Counted from the first letter of the stretch, positions 1 through 6,893 are shown. The stretch is DNA of 7,692 nt from Kiritimatiellales bacterium (GCA_015486775.1 WFRA01000383.1:1-7692); one strand, 5' to 3'. A program made the numbers and translations. Notes: generated by a model from the sequence alone, not told the origin.

Positions 1-179
1 ACCTAGAAATCCGTTCTGGAAAGGCCATCCTGAGCCTCAATCGCATCCGGGCGGCCACCGCGCCCCTCGAAGAACCTCTTGCCGGAAAAGACCTGCGCAT
101 CCGCCTAGGCGAGCAGACCGACCCGCCCGCGCCGGGCTTCGCCGGTGCCATCGGCTCCCTGAAGCTCCTGCGGCAATAG
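1..179 (+). CDS. 3' end of a larger protein, possible LamG-like C-terminus (partial)
   Basis: An open frame enters from the left edge (first full codon at base 3) and stops at TAG 177-179, giving 58 residues. The tail reads GFAGAIGSLKLLRQ, which resembles the last beta strands of LamG/concanavalin-A-like domains, where an F-x-G-x-I-G/D-x-L/V-R pattern closes the jelly roll. Before it comes a segment with alternating hydrophobic residues (LEIRSGKAILSL, then DLRIRLGEQ), as expected for a beta-sandwich. Such domains often form the C-terminus of secreted enzymes or surface proteins, but the catalytic part lies outside the window. The frame and codon use look like real coding sequence; the LamG assignment is only suggestive. 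The stop codon sits exactly where the methyltransferase remnant begins. Confidence 0.6.
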   Translation, partial: LEIRSGKAILSLNRIRAATAPLEEPLAGKDLRIRLGEQTDPPAPGFAGAIGSLKLLRQ

Positions 180-291
180 CCGAGGGCACGCGCAGGTTGG
201 GAATCGGCACCGGACGGTTTTCCACGCCGTTCGGAATCATCGATGACGTGGAACCTGCCGAACGGGGTTCGGCCGGGGCGGTTTCATAGCG
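179..291 (+). pseudogene. Remnant of a class I SAM methyltransferase, internally deleted and frameshifted
   Basis: Translating 179-259 gives a segment with IGTGRFSTPFGIIDDVEPA, which matches residues 34-62 of the intact methyltransferase at 1084-1707 (IGTGTGRFSVPFGIVDGVEPA). From codon 197 on, 17 of 21 aligned residues agree and two codons (Gly-Thr in the SAM-binding loop) are missing. In another frame, 262-291 reads TGFGRGGFIA and matches the C-terminal KGFGEGGFIA of the same protein (8 of 10). The roughly 130 residues between are gone, and the two halves are out of frame. No start codon or ribosome site serves it. Many differences are at third codon positions, so the two copies diverged as working genes before this one decayed; it is not a fresh duplication. 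Confidence 0.8.
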
Positions 292-307
292 TTTCTTTCG
301 TTTGGGT

Positions 308-346
308 TTGACATTTTGCGGGATCATCATATTCTAACATTCTAAT
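308..346 (+). promoter_or_regulatory. Putative promoter and ArsR operator region
   Basis: A perfect TTGACA -35 box lies at 308-313. A 16-base spacer leads to a weak -10 candidate TATTCT (330-335). Overlapping it is a direct repeat ATTCTAA-C-ATTCTAA at 331-345, two identical heptamers eight bases apart, in an AT-rich stretch that contrasts with the GC-rich surroundings. A repeat overlapping the -10 and start region directly before an arsR-type gene is a plausible autoregulatory operator. ArsR-family operators are more often inverted repeats, so operator function is inferred from position. Confidence 0.45.
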
Positions 347-371
347 ACGACAAAACAAGTGGAGCAAACCG

Positions 372-716
372 ATGAACACATTGACTCTCCGAGAACGGGC
401 GGAACTGTTGCGGCAGCTCGGGCATCCGGTCCGGCTGGCCATTCTGGAAGAACTGATGAAAGGCGGAAAATGCGTGACTGACATCCGCGATTTGCTGGAG
501 GTTCCGCAACCCAACGTTTCCCAGCACCTGACCGTATTGCGCCAGCAACGGATCGTGGATTTTTCCGAGGATGGGAAACTTCGCTGCTACTACCTCCGGC
601 GCCCCGCGCTGGTACAGGCTCTTTTCGAGTTTATTTCGGGACGCTATCCCGAAGAGACCCAAAATAACACCAATAACGGCGGGCAGGTAGCCTGCTGTTC
701 AACCCAAGGGGAATAG
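372..716 (+). CDS. ArsR-family winged-helix transcriptional repressor
   Basis: 114 residues, the usual size of an ArsR/SmtB repressor. The start is supported by GGAG at 361-364, seven bases before ATG 372. The N-terminal helix carries LGHPVRLAILEEL (16-28), the family signature. The recognition helix region is VPQPNVSQHLTVLRQQRIV (44-62), followed by the wing EDGKLRCYYLRRP (66-78). The classic arsenic-sensing motif ELCVCDL on helix 3 is replaced by KCVTDI, leaving one cysteine (C34). Other cysteines are C72 in the wing and a vicinal pair C108-C109 near the C-terminus. Some ArsR proteins, such as that of Acidithiobacillus ferrooxidans, bind As(III) with a C-terminal cysteine group, so a thiol sensor is plausible. 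As first gene of the cluster it probably represses the whole operon. The true inducer is unknown. Confidence 0.93.
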   Translation: MNTLTLRERAELLRQLGHPVRLAILEELMKGGKCVTDIRDLLEVPQPNVSQHLTVLRQQRIVDFSEDGKLRCYYLRRPALVQALFEFISGRYPEETQNNTNNGGQVACCSTQGE

Positions 717-717
717 A

Positions 718-1074
718 ATGAAAACACTGTTTATCTTTAATCACCAGCCGTACGATGGATCGGATGTGACATGGAACGCGCTGCGCCTTACCGAAAAACT
801 AAACGAGGCGGGCGAGGAGGTACGCATCTTCCTGATGAGCGATTCCGTGGACATGGCGCGCGATGCTTGCGTGCCACCGCCGGAATACGACCAGAACCTC
901 TCCGGGATCCTCAAGGGGCTGATCGCCGAGGGCGTTCCCGTCAAGGTGTGCGGCACCTGCATGGCTCGTTGCGGCATCCTGAAGAATCAACCTTACTTCC
1001 AGGGAGCGGAAAAATCGACCATGCCCGAGCTCGCCGAATGGATCGCCGAGTGCGACAAGGTGCTGACCTTTTAA
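718..1074 (+). CDS. DsrE/DsrF-like family protein
   Basis: 118 residues, starting one base after the arsR stop, with AAGGGGAA just upstream as ribosome site. The fold signature is clear: an N-terminal strand MKTLFIFNHQPYDGSD, a helix with the Asn/Ala-Leu-Arg-Leu pattern (20-31), then VRIFLMSDSV (35-44), and a central cysteine cluster VCGTCMARCGI (77-87) with C78, C81 and C85; C51 and C112 add two more. DsrE-family proteins handle persulfide sulfur in relays (TusBCD, DsrEFH), with a conserved cysteine in the equivalent loop. Here the CxxCxxxC set could carry sulfur or bind a soft metal. Stand-alone DsrE proteins of this kind are small, soluble and cytoplasmic. Placement between an ArsR repressor and a methyltransferase suggests thiol chemistry on the exported ligand; that is inference. 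Confidence 0.87.
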   Translation: MKTLFIFNHQPYDGSDVTWNALRLTEKLNEAGEEVRIFLMSDSVDMARDACVPPPEYDQNLSGILKGLIAEGVPVKVCGTCMARCGILKNQPYFQGAEKSTMPELAEWIAECDKVLTF

Positions 1075-1083
1075 TCCAATAAA

Positions 1084-1707
1084 ATGAATGCATTTGAAAC
1101 AGAAGTGGAACGGTACGAGGCATGGTTCGAAAACCATCCCGGCGCCTACCAGTCGGAGCTGGCCGCCATCCGCGAGCTACTTCCCAAGGGGGCGCGCGGG
1201 CTGGAGATCGGCACCGGCACCGGGCGTTTTTCGGTGCCGTTCGGGATCGTCGATGGCGTGGAGCCCGCCGCCGCCATGCGGCGCGTTGCCGAAGGTCGCG
1301 GATTGAAGGTGCTCGATGCCGTGGCGGAGGATCTCCCCTTTCCAGACGGTAGCTTCGACTTTGCGCTGATGGTCACCACGATCTGCTTCGTCGCCGACCC
1401 TCTCGGGGCGCTGCGCGAGGCGTGGCGCATATTGAAGCCGGGCGGACGGATGGTGGTCGGGCTGGTGGATGCCGACAGCGAGCTGGGCAGGAGCTACGAA
1501 GCCCGCAAGGCCGACAACCCCTTCTACCGCGATGCCCGCTTCTTTTCCGCTTCCGAAACCATCCAGCTATTGGACGATGCCGGTTTCGGCAACTTTCGCT
1601 GCCGCCAGACCCTCTTCCAGTCCTTGGAAAAAACAGACATGCCGGAACCGCCCCGGAAGGGGTTTGGTGAAGGTGGTTTCATTGCCATCGCGGGAGAGCG
1701 GCCATGA
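1084..1707 (+). CDS. Class I SAM-dependent methyltransferase
   Basis: 207 residues with the Rossmann-type methyltransferase core. Motif I is LEIGTGTGRF (40-49), the acidic post-I motif is GVEPA (58-62), VAEDLPFPDGSFDFALM covers the region before and at strand 4, and REAWRILKPGGRMVVGLVD gives the post-III helix and strand. The C-terminus has a GFGEGGFIAI stretch. It is UbiE/Methyltransf_11-like. It lacks the set of conserved cysteines that bind arsenite in ArsM, having only two cysteines, so it should not be called ArsM; the substrate is unknown. The start ATG follows the DsrE stop by nine bases and lacks a clear Shine-Dalgarno sequence, suggesting translational coupling. The stop overlaps the ATPase start (ATGA). 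A broken relative of this gene lies at 179-291. Confidence 0.88.
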   Translation: MNAFETEVERYEAWFENHPGAYQSELAAIRELLPKGARGLEIGTGTGRFSVPFGIVDGVEPAAAMRRVAEGRGLKVLDAVAEDLPFPDGSFDFALMVTTICFVADPLGALREAWRILKPGGRMVVGLVDADSELGRSYEARKADNPFYRDARFFSASETIQLLDDAGFGNFRCRQTLFQSLEKTDMPEPPRKGFGEGGFIAIAGERP

Positions 1708-2270
1708 TCGCGCAAATCCAGCTCTGCCTAAAGCACCGCCTGAAGGTGAAGGGGCCGGAAACCCTCCGCTTTGAACCGGGGGTGAATGTGCTGGTCGGCC
1801 CGAACGGGTCCGGAAAAAGTACCGTGCTGCGGGCCATCCACCGCTGCGCGGAGTGCCGAACAATCAATCCAGACGACTCGCCGACGCTCTACTTCAATCC
1901 GGAAACCATGAACCCGCACCACCCCGACTACTATCCATCCGACGTGCGCGAGATGGTGCTCAAGACGCGCGGCATCTTTTCGTCGCACGGCGAGATCCTG
2001 CGGGCGGCGCTCTTTTCCCTGCCGCTGCGCGAGGGGGCAGTGTTCCTTGTGGACGAACCGGAGACCGGGCAGGATCTCGAGGGGGCCGGGCGTATCCGCG
2101 AGGGGTTCGACCGAATTGCCGAAAGCGGCGGGCAGATCATTGCCGCAAGCCACCACCCGCTCATACTACGCGGAAGCCACCTCGTCGAGCTGGTTCCAGA
2201 TTATGCAAAAAAACTACACCGGGCCTTTTGCCCACCCGTTCCAATCCCTGGAAACAAGCGCGATGGATGA
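1704..2270 (+). CDS. Small stand-alone ABC/AAA-type ATPase
   Basis: 188 residues with a complete P-loop ATPase core: Walker A GPNGSGKST (32-40), a signature-like SSHGE (93-97), Walker B VFLVDEPETG (113-122) with catalytic Glu118, and a switch histidine in AASHHP (H150). The order resembles ABC-type and AAA_21 ATPases. It has no membrane segments and only a short insertion between Walker A and the signature, so it lacks the long coiled coil of SMC/RecN types. The ATG overlaps the methyltransferase stop by four bases, with GGGAG at 1692-1696. No dedicated ABC permease subunit lies nearby; the adjacent transporters are of MFS and ArsP_2-like type, which are not normally ATP driven. Its role (maturation, regulation, or energising a partner) is unknown. 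H72-H73 follow a linker of unclear function. Confidence 0.82.
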   Translation: MIAQIQLCLKHRLKVKGPETLRFEPGVNVLVGPNGSGKSTVLRAIHRCAECRTINPDDSPTLYFNPETMNPHHPDYYPSDVREMVLKTRGIFSSHGEILRAALFSLPLREGAVFLVDEPETGQDLEGAGRIREGFDRIAESGGQIIAASHHPLILRGSHLVELVPDYAKKLHRAFCPPVPIPGNKRDG

Positions 2271-3432
2271 TCCGCCCAAAAAATTCAAGCCGGCCAACGT
2301 GGTTTCCGTGGCATCTGCGCACATGCTACACGATGTCTATTCCTCGTTCTTCGCGCCGCTGCTTCCCCTACTCACGGAAAAGCTGGGCTTCACCTACGCC
2401 GTGGCCGGAATGCTTTCGGTGGTTCAGAAATTGCCCTCCCTGCTGAACCCGCTGATCGGCTTCGTGGCCGACCGGTTTGCCGTCCGCTCGGCCATCATCG
2501 CCGCCCCGGTGCTGACCATCACGGCCATGGGACTGATCGGGATTGCCCCGAGCACCGCGCTTCTCGCAGTCCTCATGTTCACCTGCGGGATCAGCGCCGC
2601 CGTGTTCCACGTCACCGCGCCGGTGCTGATGCGCCGGGTTTCCGGAAACCGAATCGGGCGGGGCATGAGCTTCTTCATGTTTGGCGGCGAGATAGCCCGA
2701 ACCGCGGGGCCGCTACTGGTCACGGCGGCGGTTTCGTGGTGGGGACTCGAAGGGACGTGGCGGCTGATCCCCCTTGGCTGGGTGGCTTCGCTGCTGATCT
2801 TTCTCAACCTGCGAACCATCGACAAAAGGCACATCCACCGCTTCCGAAAAACCGGCCATTCCCCGCTGATAAAAACCCTCCGCGAGGTGGCTCCCTTCTT
2901 CGCGCAGGTTGCGCCGATCCTGCTCTTTCGCGGATTTCCGAAAACCGCCCTAACGCTCTTCCTCCCTGCCTACATGGTCGAGAGGGGCTGTTCCATCACG
3001 GTGGCCGCCATCGCCCTGGCCTTCCTCGAACTGGCCGGCGCGGGTGGAGTCCTGCTGGCCGGAAGCTGGTCGGACCGCGCCGGAAGAAAACCCATATTGC
3101 TGGCCATCATGCTGGTCAGCCCCGTTTTGATGTATCTCTTCACGTATGCCTCGGGTGCTTGGCTCTGGGTTTTGCTGGGGTTCATGGGGCTGGTCTTTTT
3201 TGCCAGCACGCCGGTCTTCATGGCGATGATCCACGATCTGGACAGCGACCGCCCGACGTTCGCCAACGGAATATTCATGACCGTCAGTTTTGCGGCCGGT
3301 TCCATCGTCGCCCTGTGCGTCGGATTCCTTGCCGATCGCTTCGGCTTTGCGCAAACCTATCAAATTACGGCGGCATTAAGCTTGTGCGCCATTCCGCCAA
3401 CCCTTTTCATAAGGGATCGGTCGGGAAAATAG
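2263..3432 (+). CDS. MFS transporter (12-TM), Fsr-like
   Basis: 389 residues starting at ATG 2263, which overlaps the ATPase stop by eight bases. The open frame continues upstream to 2047, but that part is antiparallel-free shadow of the ATPase gene, and the chosen start gives a normal short MFS N-terminus. After a charged leader, HMLHDVYSSFFAPLLPLL (20-37) matches the first helix of the fosmidomycin-resistance (Fsr)-type MFS group. GFVADRFAVRSA is the loop 2-3 motif, and SWSDRAGRKPIL is its counterpart in the second half. Hydrophobic helices fill both six-helix halves. It is an inner-membrane, proton-coupled antiporter by family. It is not recognisably ArsJ or ArsK. In this operon it is likely an efflux pump for the inducer or a modified product. 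Substrate unknown. Confidence 0.9.
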   Translation: MDDPPKKFKPANVVSVASAHMLHDVYSSFFAPLLPLLTEKLGFTYAVAGMLSVVQKLPSLLNPLIGFVADRFAVRSAIIAAPVLTITAMGLIGIAPSTALLAVLMFTCGISAAVFHVTAPVLMRRVSGNRIGRGMSFFMFGGEIARTAGPLLVTAAVSWWGLEGTWRLIPLGWVASLLIFLNLRTIDKRHIHRFRKTGHSPLIKTLREVAPFFAQVAPILLFRGFPKTALTLFLPAYMVERGCSITVAAIALAFLELAGAGGVLLAGSWSDRAGRKPILLAIMLVSPVLMYLFTYASGAWLWVLLGFMGLVFFASTPVFMAMIHDLDSDRPTFANGIFMTVSFAAGSIVALCVGFLADRFGFAQTYQITAALSLCAIPPTLFIRDRSGK

Positions 3433-3445
3433 AGGAAACGAAAAA

Positions 3446-4465
3446 ATGATTTCTGTCATAAAGCAAACCCTGGTGATCACCGGATTCGTCTCCTTGATGA
3501 TGCTGGTGATCGAATACGTCAACGTTCTCAGCAACGGCCGCTGGCAGGAAAAGCTGGCGGACCGTCCCTGGGGGCAGTATCTGCTGGCAGCGTTCCTGGG
3601 TGCCACTCCAGGTTGTCTCGGGGCATTCGCCGTGGTGGCCATGTATGCCCACCGCCGCATCTCGGTCGGGGCCGTGGTGGCCGCCATGGTTGCCACGAGC
3701 GGCGACGAGTCGTTCGTCCTCTTTGCCATGGTTCCGCAAACCGCGCTGCTGCTGACCGGCCTGCTTTTCGCCATCGGCATCGCCGCGGGATTCCTGACCG
3801 ACCGGCTGGCGGGGCGCAGGCTCACCGACCACATCTCCTGCCAAATGGATTTCAGGATACACGAGCAGGAACGCTGCGGTTGCTTCCCGCCCGCCCAGCT
3901 TGCCGAACAGTGGAAAAACTGCACCCCCACCCGGGGCGTGCTGGCCGCAACCCTGCTGCTTTTCCTCCTGGCCATCGCCACCCGCCAGATCGGGGAGCCG
4001 GAGTGGAACTGGATCCAGGCCACCCTAGCGCTGACCTCGGCGGTGGCGCTGTTCATCGTCGCCACCGTACCCGACCATTTTCTCGAGGAGCACCTCTGGA
4101 AGCATGTGGTGCGCGGCCACGTCCCCCGCATATTCCTCTGGACCTTCGGGACGCTGCTCGTCCTGCACTTTGCCGTGGATCGGTGGCAGATGGGAGACCT
4201 GATCGGCCGCAACCCATGGCTGGTGCTCGGGGTGGCCGGGTTGGTGGGGCTGATTCCAGAATCCGGCCCCCACCTCATCTTCGTCACCCTCTTCGCCCGG
4301 GATCTTGTCCCCTTCAGCGTGCTGCTCACCAGTTCGATCGTACAGGACGGCCACGGCATGCTCCCCATGCTGGCGCACTCCCGCCGGGCGTTCGTCGCCA
4401 TCAAGCTCATCAACCTGCTCGTTGGCCTATCCATCGGCGCCCTGCTCATGGCGGTGGGACAATGA
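3446..4465 (+). CDS. ArsP_2-like 10-TM heavy-metal permease (putative metal/arsenic efflux)
   Basis: 339 residues; AGAGGA at 3431-3436 precedes ATG 3446. The protein has two related hydrophobic halves separated by a hydrophilic loop. Half one carries ATPGCLGAF (53-61) and ATSGDESF (83-90); half two carries GLIPESGPHLIF (268-279) and QDGHGMLP (300-307). These paired motifs are the hallmark of the family I recall as Pfam ArsP_2 (PF11449, putative 10-TM heavy-metal exporter), whose members are annotated as arsenic efflux protein or putative manganese transporter. The central loop has four cysteines (C132, C144, C146, C159) and several histidines, fit for binding a soft metal. A second acidic/histidine stretch, DHFLEEHLWKHVVRGH (210-225), lies in half two. 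The stop overlaps the next start by four bases. Probably the main exporter of the operon; the ion is not established. Confidence 0.85.
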   Translation: MISVIKQTLVITGFVSLMMLVIEYVNVLSNGRWQEKLADRPWGQYLLAAFLGATPGCLGAFAVVAMYAHRRISVGAVVAAMVATSGDESFVLFAMVPQTALLLTGLLFAIGIAAGFLTDRLAGRRLTDHISCQMDFRIHEQERCGCFPPAQLAEQWKNCTPTRGVLAATLLLFLLAIATRQIGEPEWNWIQATLALTSAVALFIVATVPDHFLEEHLWKHVVRGHVPRIFLWTFGTLLVLHFAVDRWQMGDLIGRNPWLVLGVAGLVGLIPESGPHLIFVTLFARDLVPFSVLLTSSIVQDGHGMLPMLAHSRRAFVAIKLINLLVGLSIGALLMAVGQ

Positions 4466-5199
4466 AGATGCCACTCAAAATCACGGTCGCCTACGACAAC
4501 CATCCGCCGCTCGCCCCCGCGCTGACGGCCAGCTGGGGCTTTGCCTGCGTGGTCGAAGGCTTCGAAAAAACCATCCTGTTCGACACCGGGACCTCCGGCC
4601 CCATCCTGATGAAAAACCTCGCCGCCCTGGGATTCGACCCCGCCCGGATCGATACGGTTGTCGTTTCGCATGGCGACTGGGACCACCTCGGCGGACTCTG
4701 GACCTTCCTAGATGCCAACCCCGACGTGGAGGTCTATCTGCCCGGATCGCTCTCCCGGCACCTGATGGACGAAGTCCGTGCGCACGGCGCGCGGCTCTTC
4801 CCGGTTGGCACCGCCCCCGCTACCGTCTGCCCGGGTGTTGTGCTCAGCGGCGAGATGGACGGGCCGCGCAAGGAGCAGGCTCTGCTCCTCCAAACCGAAA
4901 CGAAGCGGATGGTCGTCACCGGTTGCGCCCACCCCGGCATCATCGCCATCGCGCAACGCCTGGCGGCCATTCCCCCCGAGCTTCCAATGCTTGTAATGGG
5001 CGGTTTCCATCTGAAGGATTCACCCAGCACCGAGGTGGAGCAAATTGTCCAAACATTGGAAACCCTCGGCACCCGCTGGGTCGCCCCCACCCACTGTTCC
5101 GGCGAGCGGGCCGAGGCACTCTTTGCCAAGCGCTTCGGAAAACGCTGCCTTTCGCTCTGCCCCGGCTCCACGATTACGGAAGAGGATCTGGAGGGTTGA
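4462..5199 (+). CDS. MBL-fold metallo-hydrolase, COG1237-type
   Basis: 245 residues from ATG 4462, overlapping the permease stop by four bases. Motifs in order: LFDTGTS (39-45), SHGDWDHLGG (69-78), EQALLLQT (138-145), VVTGCAHPGI (151-160), GGFHL (180-184) and PTHCSG (209-214). This set identifies the group related to 7,8-dihydropterin-6-methyl-4-(beta-D-ribofuranosyl)aminobenzene-5'-phosphate synthase. The usual metal-site motif HxHxDH is here H70-G-D72-W-D74-H75, with Asp in place of the second His; H157 and H211 supply the other expected ligands. No signal peptide, so cytoplasmic. The open frame continues far upstream over the permease gene but that part is shadow. The substrate in a metal-resistance-like operon is unknown; cleavage of a phosphate or thioester in a small molecule is possible. 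Confidence 0.88.
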   Translation: MKMPLKITVAYDNHPPLAPALTASWGFACVVEGFEKTILFDTGTSGPILMKNLAALGFDPARIDTVVVSHGDWDHLGGLWTFLDANPDVEVYLPGSLSRHLMDEVRAHGARLFPVGTAPATVCPGVVLSGEMDGPRKEQALLLQTETKRMVVTGCAHPGIIAIAQRLAAIPPELPMLVMGGFHLKDSPSTEVEQIVQTLETLGTRWVAPTHCSGERAEALFAKRFGKRCLSLCPGSTITEEDLEG

Positions 5200-5200
5200 G

Positions 5201-6109
5201 GTGAACGCGGAAGAGGGAACCATCCGGCTCAAAAACGGATACCGCATCTGGTATCGCCGGGTTGGAGCGGGCGACGCCACCCCGCTGCTTACCCTCCACG
5301 GCGGCCCCGGCTCCGGCCACGACTATCTCGAACCGCTCGAAAAGCTGGCCAAGGATCGCCCCGTCGTTTTCTACGACCAGCTCGGCTGCGGGAAATCCGA
5401 CCAACCCGCCGATCCAACCCTCTGGAAAATGGAACGTTTTGTTGGCGAAATCGACGAAGTGCGCGAGGCGCTGGGCTTGCGGAAGATCCATCTCTTCGGC
5501 CAGTCCTGGGGCGGGATGCTGGCCATCGAATACATGCTCGGCCGACCGCAGGGCGTGGCCAGCCTGGTTCTGGCCGACTCCTGCGCCAGCGTGCCCCAGT
5601 TGCGGAAAGAACTCGAACGCCTGAAGTCGGAGCTCCCCCCCGAAACCGTCGCGACGCTGAACCGGTTCGAGGCCACCGGCGACTTCCAAGCCCCGGAATA
5701 CCGGGCCGCCGTTGCCGAATTCTACAAGCAGCACGTCTGCCGCCTCCCCGCCCTGCCGGACTATCTCCTGCGCTCCGCCGGAAACCTGAAAAACAACCCC
5801 GTCTATAAAACCATGAACGGCCCCAACGAACTGGTCGTTTCCGGCAACCTGAAGGATTGGGATCGGACGAACCGGCTTCTGGAGATCCGGGTGCCCACAC
5901 TGGTTCTTTCGGGACGCTACGACGAAATCACCCCCGCCTGCTCCGAAACCATCCACCGGGGGATTGCCGGGTCGCGGCTGGCCGTTTTCGAGAAAAGCTC
6001 GCACACCCCCCACATCGAAGAGCAGGGGCGGTACCTCGAACTCCTCTCGCGCTTCCTCTCCGGGGCGGACCGCCCCCCTACCCCAGCGCCACGTCGAGAA
6101 CCATCATGA
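5201..6109 (+). CDS. Alpha/beta hydrolase, proline iminopeptidase-like (peptidase family S33)
   Basis: 302 residues if started at GTG 5201, one base after the MBL stop, with GGAGGG at 5190-5195 as a strong ribosome site. No in-frame ATG fits better; the frame extends upstream only as shadow of the MBL gene. Motifs: oxyanion-hole [14 protein letters not shown] (33-46), [10 protein letters not shown] (58-67), nucleophile elbow GQSWGG with Ser102, acid SGRYDEITP with Asp241, and SSHTPH with His268. The GPNEL-x5-NLKDWD stretch (207-221) is typical of the proline iminopeptidase / tricorn factor F1 group, which releases N-terminal residues from short peptides; related enzymes act on amides and esters. 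No signal peptide. The last 14 residues (proline and arginine rich) run past the usual end and overlap the convergent ZIP gene. Its place at the end of the operon may be incidental. Confidence 0.9.
   Translation: MNAEEGTIRLKNGYRIWYRRVGAGDATPLLTLHGGPGSGHDYLEPLEKLAKDRPVVFYDQLGCGKSDQPADPTLWKMERFVGEIDEVREALGLRKIHLFGQSWGGMLAIEYMLGRPQGVASLVLADSCASVPQLRKELERLKSELPPETVATLNRFEATGDFQAPEYRAAVAEFYKQHVCRLPALPDYLLRSAGNLKNNPVYKTMNGPNELVVSGNLKDWDRTNRLLEIRVPTLVLSGRYDEITPACSETIHRGIAGSRLAVFEKSSHTPHIEEQGRYLELLSRFLSGADRPPTPAPRREPS
6062..6076. other. GC-rich hairpin at the convergent gene ends
   Basis: GGGGCG (6062-6067), loop GAC, CGCCCC (6071-6076) form a six-pair stem in the tail of the hydrolase gene and just past the ZIP stop. 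No T-run follows on either strand, so it is not a standard intrinsic terminator. It may pause or stop convergent transcription, but this is weakly supported. Confidence 0.25.
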
Positions 6110-6893
6110 CGGCGAAACCGGCCATGGTGGCCATGGTGACGATATCGATGTTTTTTTCGTCGCGCTGGGATTCGGGAATCAGCTCCTCCACCACCACGAA
6201 AATCATCGCCCCGGCCGCGAAGCAGAGCGCATAGGGCAGGACGTTCTGCATCTTCAGCACAAAGGCGGCACCGATCACCCCTGCGACGGGCTCGACGAGC
6301 CCGGAGGCCTGGCCATACATGAAGCTCTTCCACCTGCCCATGCCCTCGCGGCGGAGCGGCATGGAGACGGCGGTGCCTTCGGGAAAGTTCTGGATGCCGA
6401 TGCCGATGGCCAGCGCGATCGCCCCGCCGATCGTGGCGGCCGGCAACCCGGCGGCAACCGCCCCGAAGGCCACGCCCACCGCCAGCCCTTCGGGAATATT
6501 GTGCAGCGTGATCGCCAGCACCAGCAGGGTGCTGCGCTGCCAGGAGGTCTTGATCCCCTCGCTGCGATCCATCGCCAGGCCGGGGTGCAGGTGCGGAAGG
6601 AACTTGTCGGTCAGCCGCATGAAGATCCCGCCGCCCATGAAACCGACCACGGCCGTCAGCCACGGCACATGCCCCAGCTCTTCCGCCATCTCGATCCCCG
6701 GTGCCAGCAGCGACCAAAAGCTCGCAGCAATCATCACCCCCGCCGCGAACCCCAGCATGCAATCGAGCAACCGGGGCTTCACCAGACCGGGCATAAAGAC
6801 CAACGCGGCACCCAGTGCCGTCACGCCCCACGTAAAAAGGGTCGCAATCAGCGCCTGCACCACCGGATTGAACTGAAGAAAAAAATCGGCCAT
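6078..6893 (-). CDS. ZIP-family metal transporter (ZupT/GufA-like)
   Basis: 271 residues with about eight membrane segments. The metal-path motifs of ZIP helices 4 and 5 are plain: [10 protein letters not shown] (131-140) and [10 protein letters not shown] (168-177). The segment [13 protein letters not shown] follows in helix 6 and VVVEELIPE in helix 7. The loop between helices 3 and 4 holds FLPHLHPG (98-105), a short histidine-containing region that could bind metal. On the coding strand GGGAG lies seven bases before the ATG. ZIP proteins bring divalent cations (Zn, Fe, Mn, Co) into the cytoplasm; the substrate cannot be told from sequence. It converges on and overlaps the ArsR operon by 32 bp, so it has its own promoter, which I could not identify. 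The C-terminus ends right after the last helix (VLDVALG). Confidence 0.92.
   Translation of the reverse strand: MADFFLQFNPVVQALIATLFTWGVTALGAALVFMPGLVKPRLLDCMLGFAAGVMIAASFWSLLAPGIEMAEELGHVPWLTAVVGFMGGGIFMRLTDKFLPHLHPGLAMDRSEGIKTSWQRSTLLVLAITLHNIPEGLAVGVAFGAVAAGLPAATIGGAIALAIGIGIQNFPEGTAVSMPLRREGMGRWKSFMYGQASGLVEPVAGVIGAAFVLKMQNVLPYALCFAAGAMIFVVVEELIPESQRDEKNIDIVTMATMAGFAVMMVLDVALG

Noticed and set aside
1084..1707. Calling the methyltransferase ArsM (arsenite methyltransferase)
   Set aside because: It is short and has only two cysteines, without the conserved cysteine set of ArsM; the ars context alone is not enough.
2047..2262. Upstream extension of the MFS open frame
   Set aside because: It overlaps the well-supported ATPase core in another frame and reads as arginine/proline-rich shadow; ATG 2263 gives the usual MFS N-terminus.
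3613..4461. Long forward open frame before the MBL start
   Set aside because: Arginine/histidine/proline-rich shadow of the permease gene; MBL homology begins just after ATG 4462.
3376..4686. 436-codon reverse-strand open frame
   Set aside because: It lies antisense to the permease and MBL genes, has low-complexity Ser/Arg/Met composition and no recognisable motifs.
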